From Mucilaginibacter sp. (GTDB taxonomy: Bacteria; Bacteroidota; Bacteroidia; Sphingobacteriales; Sphingobacteriaceae), in the NCBI GenBank assembly GCA_014376655.1, contig JACMRC010000495.1:1-5476 (forward strand): 5,476 nt of DNA, in the 5' to 3' direction. Position 1 is the first letter of the stretch. Each line of letters begins with the position of its first letter. The notes below the pieces were generated by a model. The model did no database searches and was not told where the DNA came from. It saw nothing but the letters and a program-made list of their open reading frames with translations. Positions 1 through 4,882 of this stretch are shown here, piece by piece. Position numbers and translations under genes: made by a program.

Positions 1-264
1 CTGATTCATCCTCATGAGTTGGATTTCCCCGAAGATAAACCATTTAGCAATACCTTTTACGTAGTAGTTAACGACCACACTAAAGCTACTGCCGGCATGA
101 CCCGCGGTTTCCGCAACGCGGTAATGGATATCCGCGATAATGATTTTATGATAGAGATCGTAGACCATACACTTATCATCGGTAATTATGACCCTATCGT
201 CGCCGAAAAATCATTGCATATAGCGGAGTTTGTGGAGAGGATTGCTGAGGGGTGTAATGAGTAA
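1..264 (+). CDS. 3' end of a protein of unknown function
   Basis: The frame is open from the first base of the window and ends at TAA 262-264, leaving 87 residues of a C-terminus; the true start lies upstream. A TTG at 19-21 could be read as a start, but the frame continues upstream of it without a stop, so there is no reason to begin there. The visible part is soluble-looking, acidic at its end (AEFVERIAEGCNE) and has alternating beta-type segments (TFYVVVND, MIEIVDHTLIIGNYD) followed by a helix. I recognise no catalytic motif and no family. The stop is 3 nt before the ATG of the next gene on the same strand, so the two are probably co-transcribed. Whether they act together cannot be judged from this fragment. 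Confidence 0.75.
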   Translation: MIHPHELDFPEDKPFSNTFYVVVNDHTKATAGMTRGFRNAVMDIRDNDFMIEIVDHTLIIGNYDPIVAEKSLHIAEFVERIAEGCNE

Positions 265-267
265 GGT

Positions 268-1050
268 ATGAAGAAGCTATCCTTATTACTGATGTTATTT
301 GCCGGTTGGCAATTAGCGTTAGCCCAAACGGAAGCAGCTAAATTTACAAGCGATCAGCTTAAAGATAAAGACTTCCTGCCCTCCGAATTTAGTAAGCAGT
401 TTTTAACTACGGATTTTTCGACACTATGGACGCATACCGAAAATGAGTACGTATTTGGTTTTATTGGTGATGATTACCAACGTATCCGGGTCAAGATCAT
501 AACAGTAGCAAAAATTAAAACCCTGCCCAACACTTATGATGTTTATGGTAAGTCTATGGTAAAAAGCAATGTGGATGGGTTTCACGGCACTATGAAGTTA
601 ACCAACATCCGCAAGATGGGGCATATATCAACAGGCGTTGATAACGAGTATAAAAATAAAAGCATTAAAGGCGAGTACCTCTTATTAGGGGAATACACCT
701 TTGCTGAAAGCAGGGCCGAAAAACACTCGGGTATTTTTAAAGGAACTTTCAGATCAGACTTTTACGTAGATAAACATGGCAAGGTCCGGTATGATGATAT
801 AGAACAAGTATCAGACAGTTATACTAATAATCGTTTTGTGGGCAGCTGGACACCATACGGTGCAAACACTGCTAAAGGCTGCAATTGGGGCGATTATCGA
901 ATACCGAACTCCGGTGATTTAGATGGAGGCGCAGGTGAATTTTCGCCAACAAAAGGTTTAGGCTGGGAAACGGTTAAGAATCGTTGGAGTCAGGATAAAA
1001 AGATACAAGCCAAAGCTATCACTGCTGAAAAGGTGAAGTGGTGGAAATAA
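268..1050 (+). CDS. secreted protein of unknown function
   Basis: This is a 260-residue protein with a clear Sec signal peptide: Lys2-Lys3, a hydrophobic run at about 4-18, and an ALA/Q cleavage site after residue 19, typical of Bacteroidota. There is no lipobox cysteine, so the mature protein of about 241 residues is likely periplasmic or outside the cell. It has no further membrane segment. The mature part looks beta-rich, with patterns such as KGEYLLLGEYTF (134-145) and FKGTFRSDFYVD (157-168). A GCNWGDYRIPNSGDLDGG stretch (204-221) holds the only cysteine (C205) and is the most conserved-looking part. The family resembles conserved hypothetical proteins of Bacteroidota as I remember them, but I cannot name a domain or function. 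It begins 3 nt after the preceding stop. Its TAA lies one base from the stop of the opposing ABC ATPase gene. Confidence 0.85.
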   Translation: MKKLSLLLMLFAGWQLALAQTEAAKFTSDQLKDKDFLPSEFSKQFLTTDFSTLWTHTENEYVFGFIGDDYQRIRVKIITVAKIKTLPNTYDVYGKSMVKSNVDGFHGTMKLTNIRKMGHISTGVDNEYKNKSIKGEYLLLGEYTFAESRAEKHSGIFKGTFRSDFYVDKHGKVRYDDIEQVSDSYTNNRFVGSWTPYGANTAKGCNWGDYRIPNSGDLDGGAGEFSPTKGLGWETVKNRWSQDKKIQAKAITAEKVKWWK

Positions 1051-1051
1051 T

Positions 1052-1771
1052 CTAAACTATCCCGCTTCTATCCACAATCTGGATATTGGTATTAGCGTAA
1101 TCACGCTCAATAAGTCCATCGCGCATACGTACTATGCGATGAGCATGCATAGCAATATCTTCCTCGTGCGTTACTAATATAATGGTGTTGCCTTTGGCGT
1201 GAATATCTTCCACCAGGCTCATTATTTCTATAGATGTTTTGGTGTCAAGGTTACCCGTAGGCTCATCGGCAAGGATGATAGATGGATCATTAATTAATGC
1301 TCTTGCAACGGCCACACGCTGGCGCTGTCCGCCGGATAACTCGTTAGGGCGGTGGTCGGTACGGTTGCCCAGGCCCACGTTTTCTAATGCTTTCTTGGCG
1401 CGTGCATTTCGGTTCTCTTTATTAACGCCGGCATATATTAAAGGCAAAGCAACGTTATCTAAAGCGGTATTACGGGGCAACAAGTTAAATGTTTGGAAAA
1501 CAAAGCCAATCTCGGAGTTACGTACTTCGGCCAAATCGTTATCACTCATGTGGCTAACGTTTATGCCGTTAAGAATGTATTCGCCTTTGGTAGGAGTGTC
1601 CAAACAACCCAAAATATTCATCAAGTTTGACTTGCCCGAACCTGACGGACCCATTAGCGCCACAAACTCACCCTTATTAATAGTAAGCGTTACATCCTTA
1701 AGCGCATGGATAACCTCGCTGCCTATAACGTATTTGCGCCCTATATTATTAATGATGATTAATGGCTCCAT
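1052..1771 (-). CDS. ABC transporter ATP-binding protein, LolD/MacB type
   Basis: This 239-residue protein is a complete ABC ATPase subunit that would power an inner-membrane permease of the LolCDE/MacB/FtsE superfamily, which moves lipoproteins, peptides or drugs through the envelope. All motifs are in order: Walker A GPSGSGKS (41-48), Q-loop Q93 in VFQTFNLLPR, signature LSGGQRQR (145-152), Walker B IILADE (165-170) with catalytic E170, D-loop NLD (174-176) and H-loop H202 in LVTHEED. The ALPLIYAG segment (108-115) is typical of the MacB/LolD group. One oddity is that the residue after Walker A is Asn49 (codon AAC), where Thr is usual. No permease gene is next to it in the window, so the substrate is unknown. 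The ATG at 1769-1771 fits the family N-terminus (EPLIIINNI). It lies downstream of plsC and gatC on the same strand and could be read through from them, as I see no convincing promoter of its own. Confidence 0.93.
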   Translation of the reverse strand: MEPLIIINNIGRKYVIGSEVIHALKDVTLTINKGEFVALMGPSGSGKSNLMNILGCLDTPTKGEYILNGINVSHMSDNDLAEVRNSEIGFVFQTFNLLPRNTALDNVALPLIYAGVNKENRNARAKKALENVGLGNRTDHRPNELSGGQRQRVAVARALINDPSIILADEPTGNLDTKTSIEIMSLVEDIHAKGNTIILVTHEEDIAMHAHRIVRMRDGLIERDYANTNIQIVDRSGIV

Positions 1772-1822
1772 GCTTGTTTTTGTTCTTTGACTGTGGAAGA
1801 GGGTGTTTTGTTACAATCTTTT

Positions 1823-1896
1823 TAGTATTGAGTTTTGAGTGGTGTGTTAGGAGTTATATCGATCACTCAAAACTCATAACCCAATACTCACAACTC
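1823..1896. repeat. inverted array of degenerate heptamers (GAGTTAT type)
   Basis: The gap between the ABC ATPase gene and gatC holds a 74-nt inverted array. On the + strand, 1823-1857 divides into five 7-base units: TAGTATT, GAGTTTT, GAGTGGT, GTGTTAG, GAGTTAT. After a 4-base centre (1858-1861, within ATCGAT), 1862-1896 divides on the - strand into five more: GAGTTGT, GAGTATT, GGGTTAT, GAGTTTT, GAGTGAT. The strongest pairing is 1824-1840 with 1865-1888; these arms are identical apart from one extra heptamer (GGTTATG, - strand reading) in the right arm. The array ends one base from the gatC stop. It would form a hairpin in a gatC-ABC transcript, but no T-run follows, so it does not look like a standard terminator. 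The remaining part of the gap, 1772-1822, shows nothing recognisable. Confidence 0.8.
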
Positions 1897-1897
1897 T

Positions 1898-2185
1898 CTA
1901 TCCAATAACCTTCGCCACCAAAAAGTACTTATCATCGTGCTTAGGCGAGTTTTGTAAGGCCTCTTCAACAGTAACGTCCTGTTTAACCACGTCCTCACGG
2001 AAAACATTCACCTCGGATGACAGGTAGATCAACGGCTCAACGGCTGATGTATCAATCTCATTCAACTTTTCCATAAAGCTCAATATCTTGTTCATGTCGC
2101 CAATCATTTCCGTTTTTTCGGTTTCGGCAAGTTCAAGGCGGGCAAGGTGGGCTATCTTATCTACGGTTTCGCTATCAATGATCAT
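1898..2185 (-). CDS. gatC: Asp-tRNA(Asn)/Glu-tRNA(Gln) amidotransferase subunit C
   Basis: GatC is the small subunit of the GatCAB amidotransferase, which converts mischarged Glu-tRNA(Gln) or Asp-tRNA(Asn) to the correct amide form. It has no catalytic site and acts as a strap holding the GatA amidase to the GatB kinase/tRNA subunit. The 95-residue length is normal for the family. Visible hallmarks are the N-terminal helix with HLARLEL (13-19), a second helix MNKILSFMEKLNEID (31-45), SAVEPL (47-52), the RED turn (63-65), ALQNSP (76-81) and the closing FLVAKVI (88-94). The ATG at 2183-2185 lies only 2 nt after the stop of the acyltransferase gene, so translation is probably coupled. gatA and gatB are not in the window. 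Confidence 0.93.
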   Translation of the reverse strand: MIIDSETVDKIAHLARLELAETEKTEMIGDMNKILSFMEKLNEIDTSAVEPLIYLSSEVNVFREDVVKQDVTVEEALQNSPKHDDKYFLVAKVIG

Positions 2186-2187
2186 TA

Positions 2188-2916
2188 TTATACTAATTTT
2201 TGGTTGATGATGTTGTGTACCTTCTCGCGGAGGGCATCGGCATCATCGGGTGTTAAATTTGCCGTTTCAATAGGCTTATGTACAAATATATGGCAAATTC
2301 CCGGTTTGCTGCCATGGTCAAGCCCGGTATCCCATAAAACTTTCCACGTATCCATAGATGATACCGGGATAATTGGAACTTTTAAATCTATCGCCATCCG
2401 GAACGGCCCGTTCTTAAAATCGTTTAATTGCGGCGGGTATTCGTCTGGGATGCGTCCCTCCGGGAATATGATAACCGATTTACCCTCGGCCAAAGCATCT
2501 GATGCTTTTTTAAACGCCCGGTATGATGACATTTTGCTATCGCGATTTACGGGGATATCCACCGTTTTAAAAAACAGGCGGGTTACCATATTATTCAGCA
2601 ACGCCTCTTTACCCATAAAACAATGGTTATTGTTTTTTACCATAATGGTCATGGCGGTGATATCAAGGTTAGAGGAATGGTTAGGGCAGATGATATAAGT
2701 CTTTTTCCAGTCGATAGGCTCGGCATATTCAAAACTATAAAGAATACCTACTAACAATGAGCTTACAAATCCCCAGGTGCGCCGTATGGCATTCATGTAC
2801 TTATAATAGCGCTGGTTGCACGACATTATATACAGAAAAGGAAAGATAAGCGCATAGGTTAAGGCAACAGAAACTATATATAAATAGCAGTGCAGTTTCC
2901 TCAATATTATTTTCAT
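2188..2916 (-). CDS. plsC: 1-acyl-sn-glycerol-3-phosphate acyltransferase family protein
   Basis: This is a 242-residue PlsC-family enzyme, expected to acylate lysophosphatidic acid to phosphatidic acid at the inner membrane. One hydrophobic N-terminal segment (about residues 10-33) would anchor it. Motif I, H-x4-D, is NHSSNLD with H80 and D85; motif III is FPEGR (151-155); a motif IV-like VPIIPV is at 180-185; FKNGPFRMA (from 167) fits the family. I place the start at ATG 2914-2916 (MKIILRKL). An in-frame TTG three codons upstream (2923-2925) is part of a perfect TAnnTTTG promoter box and is preceded by nothing like a ribosome site, whereas GAGG lies just before the ATG. The gene is followed after 2 nt by gatC. 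The PlsC family also includes acyltransferases for other lipids, so the exact substrate is inferred. Confidence 0.9.
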   Translation of the reverse strand: MKIILRKLHCYLYIVSVALTYALIFPFLYIMSCNQRYYKYMNAIRRTWGFVSSLLVGILYSFEYAEPIDWKKTYIICPNHSSNLDITAMTIMVKNNNHCFMGKEALLNNMVTRLFFKTVDIPVNRDSKMSSYRAFKKASDALAEGKSVIIFPEGRIPDEYPPQLNDFKNGPFRMAIDLKVPIIPVSSMDTWKVLWDTGLDHGSKPGICHIFVHKPIETANLTPDDADALREKVHNIINQKLV

Positions 2917-2922
2917 CGTCCT

Positions 2923-2930
2923 CAAAAATA
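2923..2930 (-). promoter_or_regulatory. predicted -7 box for plsC-gatC
   Basis: Read on the - strand, these bases are TATTTTTG, an exact match to the Bacteroidota -7 consensus TAnnTTTG. Six bases separate it from the plsC ATG, so transcription would begin at or just before the start codon, giving little or no leader. I see no clear TTG-type -33 element at the usual distance; that region would fall inside the beginning of trpS. Confidence 0.55.
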
Positions 2931-2941
2931 TAAAAAATACT

Positions 2942-2949
2942 TACTTTCG
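2942..2949 (+). promoter_or_regulatory. predicted -7 box for trpS
   Basis: TACTTTCG matches TAnnTTTG at all but one fixed position and ends 5 nt before the trpS ATG. This predicts a start of transcription close to the ATG and a very short or absent leader. No good -33 TTG is visible; the region where it would lie overlaps the start of plsC on the other strand. It is less certain than the plsC box. Confidence 0.45.
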
Positions 2950-2954
2950 CCGCT

Positions 2955-3950
2955 ATGGAAACTGTTGTTAGTGGTATCAGATCGACCGGGAACTTACATT
3001 TAGGTAATTATTACGGCGCAATACAGAATTTTGTAAAAATGCAGCATGAGTATAACTGCTACTTTTTTATTGCCGACCTGCACTCGCTCACCACGCACCC
3101 CACGCCCGATAACCTGCACGCCAACGTTAAAAGCGTATTGGTAGAATATTTGGCAGCAGGTATAGATCCTGAGAAAGCTACTATATACGTTCAATCGCAG
3201 GTGCCCGAAGTTGCCGAGCTGTATCTGTACATGAACATGAACGCTTACATGGGCGAACTGGAACGCAGCACTTCATTTAAAGATAAAGTACGCGCTAATC
3301 CTGACAATGTAAACGCAGGCCTGCTAACCTACCCGGTTTTAATGGCTGCAGATATATTGATCCATAAAGCTACCAAAGTACCAGTAGGTAAAGATCAGGA
3401 GCAACATTTGGAAATGGCCCGTACTTTTGGTAACCGCTTTAACCGTTTATATAATAACGAGTATTTCCCCGAGCCGTATGCTTTTAACTATAGCAGCAAC
3501 CTGGTAAAAATACCGGGACTTGACGGCAAAGGTAAAATGGGAAAATCAGAGGGAGAGGGCAATGCCGTTTTCTTATCAGACTCGCCCGAGATTATCCGCA
3601 AAAAAGTAATGCGTGCCGTTACAGACAGCGGCCCAACATCCGAAAATCAAACCAAACCCGAAGAGATCCAAAACCTGTTTGACTTGATGAAAGTGGTATC
3701 GACACCTGATACTATAGCGCATTTTGACACCCTGTACAATACCATGCAGATCCGCTACGGCGACCTGAAAAAGCAACTGGCCGAGGATATGATAATTGCC
3801 ACAGCGCCAATCCGCGAAAAGATAAATGATATTGCCAACGACGCGCCATACCTGCGCCAGGTGGCCCGCTATGGCGCTATGAAAGCCCGTGAAAGCGCCC
3901 AAAAAACAATTAAAGAGGTTAGGGAGATAATTGGGTTCAGGAGTTTTTAG
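2955..3950 (+). CDS. trpS: tryptophan--tRNA ligase
   Basis: Tryptophanyl-tRNA synthetase charges tRNA(Trp) with tryptophan in the cytoplasm. The protein is a full-length (331 residues) class Ic synthetase. The HIGH motif appears as HLGN (15-18) in STGNLHLGNYYGA. FFIADLHSLT (37-46) is the Rossmann-fold strand and helix. YPVLMAADILIH (126-137) and VPVGKDQEQHLEMAR (142-156) form the Trp and ATP pocket. The KMSKS loop reads KMGKS (194-198), with Gly for the first Ser. The remaining C-terminal part is the helical anticodon-binding domain ending at GFRSF. The start ATG gives the standard short N-terminus before GIRSTGN. It diverges from plsC with 38 bp between the two ATGs, and a GC-rich inverted-repeat element follows its stop. 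Confidence 0.97.
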   Translation: METVVSGIRSTGNLHLGNYYGAIQNFVKMQHEYNCYFFIADLHSLTTHPTPDNLHANVKSVLVEYLAAGIDPEKATIYVQSQVPEVAELYLYMNMNAYMGELERSTSFKDKVRANPDNVNAGLLTYPVLMAADILIHKATKVPVGKDQEQHLEMARTFGNRFNRLYNNEYFPEPYAFNYSSNLVKIPGLDGKGKMGKSEGEGNAVFLSDSPEIIRKKVMRAVTDSGPTSENQTKPEEIQNLFDLMKVVSTPDTIAHFDTLYNTMQIRYGDLKKQLAEDMIIATAPIREKINDIANDAPYLRQVARYGAMKARESAQKTIKEVREIIGFRSF

Positions 3951-3956
3951 GGTACG

Positions 3957-4117
3957 CGCGCCGTTGACTCACCCGGTCTACGCTTCGCTGGACCGCTCTC
4001 TCTTCGCCTTCAGCGGAAAGAGGGCAACACATAAAAAAATCATCTTATGAATAACCCTCTTTCCCGCTTGCGGAAGAGGGTCGCGCTCGAAGAGCCGCGG
4101 GGTGAGTCCCCGTCGCC
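3957..4117. repeat. GC-rich two-fold symmetric intergenic element with four hairpins
   Basis: Nearly the whole space after trpS is a large imperfect inverted repeat, more GC-rich than its surroundings. GACTCACCC (3966-3974) pairs with GGGTGAGTC (4100-4108). GCGGAAAGAGGG (4013-4024) pairs with 4055-4067 apart from one extra C. The AT-rich centre is 4025-4054. Each half can also fold on itself: CGGTC/GACCG (3974-3978, 3991-3995), CTCTT with AAGAG (from about 4000 to 4022), CCCTCTT/AAGAGGG (4055-4061, 4074-4080), and GCTC/GAGC around GAA (4085-4095). There is no open reading frame or transposase. It looks like a REP- or MITE-like non-coding repeat, and it may also stop or protect the trpS transcript. 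That it is repeated elsewhere in the genome is inference from its form. Confidence 0.75.
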
Positions 4118-4160
4118 ATATTAAAGCAGAATATTCCTTAATATTATAACACCATATTTT

Positions 4161-4190
4161 TTGACTTTTAACATTCTAATTCTATCTTAG
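4161..4190 (+). promoter_or_regulatory. predicted promoter of the deoxynucleoside kinase gene
   Basis: TTGAC at 4161-4165 and TATCTTAG at 4183-4190 resemble the Bacteroidota -33 (TTG) and -7 (TAnnTTTG, one mismatch) elements, with 17 bases between them. The -7 box ends 5 nt before the ATG at 4196, so the transcript would begin at or next to the start codon. The AT-rich stretch at 4118-4160, between the GC-rich element and this promoter, shows nothing else. Confidence 0.55.
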
Positions 4191-4195
4191 CGAAT

Positions 4196-4810
4196 ATGCA
4201 TATAGCTGTTGTTGGTAATATAGGAGCCGGTAAAACCACGCTCACCGAACTGCTGGCCAAGAATTATGGCTGGGACCCCTTGTACGAAGCGGTTGATAAT
4301 AATCCGTACCTGGAAGATTTTTACAGCGATATGAAACGCTGGAGCTTTAACCTGCAAATCTATTTTCTGAACAGCCGTTACCGCCAGATCATCGACATTC
4401 AAAAAAGCGGACGTAATATTATACAGGATCGTACCATTTATGAGGATGCTTACATATTTGCCGAGAACCTGCACGATATGGGCCTTATGACCAGCCGCGA
4501 TTACGAAAACTACGAATCGATATTTAATAACATAACCGAATATATAAAGCCACCCGATCTGTTGGTTTATTTAAAAGCATCAGTACCCACACTGGTAAAC
4601 AATATTCAACGCCGCGGCCGTGAGTACGAGATAGGTATCCGCATTGATTATCTTTCAAAACTGAACGAGAAATACGATAAGTGGATAAACAACTATAAGT
4701 TGGGTAAACTATTGATCTTGGATAAAGATAACCTTGATTTCGCCAATAATACAGAGGACCTTTCAAATATTATCCAGGCTGTTGAAAGAGAGATAAACGG
4801 ACTGTTTTAA
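4196..4810 (+). CDS. deoxynucleoside kinase (dGK/dAK/dCK family)
   Basis: This 204-residue cytoplasmic enzyme of the deoxynucleoside kinase family would transfer phosphate from ATP or another NTP to the 5'-OH of a deoxynucleoside in the salvage pathway. The P-loop is GNIGAGKTT (7-15). YEAVDNNPYLEDFY (30-43) carries the likely catalytic base E31 and substrate-pocket residues. The family's DR(S/T) motif is QDRTIYEDAYIFA (77-89). The arginine-rich lid is RRGREYE (139-145). Length is normal for bacterial dAK/dGK-type enzymes. Which deoxynucleoside it prefers cannot be read with confidence from sequence alone. The ATG at 4196 puts the P-loop at the usual distance from the N-terminus, and it has its own predicted promoter. 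It is followed by kdsB 72 nt downstream on the same strand, across a hairpin-forming repeat. Confidence 0.92.
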   Translation: MHIAVVGNIGAGKTTLTELLAKNYGWDPLYEAVDNNPYLEDFYSDMKRWSFNLQIYFLNSRYRQIIDIQKSGRNIIQDRTIYEDAYIFAENLHDMGLMTSRDYENYESIFNNITEYIKPPDLLVYLKASVPTLVNNIQRRGREYEIGIRIDYLSKLNEKYDKWINNYKLGKLLILDKDNLDFANNTEDLSNIIQAVEREINGLF

Positions 4811-4874
4811 TTTTAGAATTACGATTTACGAATTACGATTTGAAGTTTGGCAATCGTAATTCGTAAATCTAAAA
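4811..4874. repeat. inverted array of degenerate heptamers (GATTTAC type)
   Basis: The gap between the kinase stop (4808-4810) and kdsB is filled by an inverted repeat. A perfect 18-bp stem joins 4823-4840 with 4852-4869 around an 11-nt loop (4841-4851). The left arm reads TTTTA, then units GAATTAC, GATTTAC, GAATTAC and GATT. The right arm on the - strand reads TTTTA, GATTTAC, GAATTAC, GATT. The arms are therefore identical except for one extra heptamer on the left. Further similar units (TATTTAC) continue to the kdsB start codon. The stem is AT-rich and not followed by a T-run, so it is not a classical terminator. It may affect kdsB translation because it lies just upstream of the ATG. Confidence 0.82.
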
Positions 4875-4882
4875 TCGTAAAT

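Noticed and set aside
1239..1790. 183-codon + strand reading frame opposite the ABC ATPase
   Set aside because: It lies almost entirely opposite an ATPase gene with all motifs intact; its own translation has no recognisable domain.
2147..2698. 183-codon + strand reading frame opposite plsC and gatC
   Set aside because: It overlaps two well-supported genes on the other strand and its product looks like random antisense sequence.
3576..3902. 108-codon - strand reading frame within trpS
   Set aside because: It is a shadow of trpS codon use, as is the shorter frame at 3000-3194; there is no family resemblance.
3957..4117. CRISPR array or small RNA gene
   Set aside because: The repeats are inverted and nested, not direct and evenly spaced, and no promoter or tRNA-like fold is visible.
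4187..4474. - strand frames opposite the kinase (4187-4474, 4524-4766) and opposite kdsB (5009-5203, 5028-5234)
   Set aside because: They are antisense to genes with clear motifs and show no independent start signals or domains.
4811..4882. Rho-independent terminator after the kinase gene
   Set aside because: The stem is strong but AT-rich and no T-run follows it; the heptamer structure explains it better.
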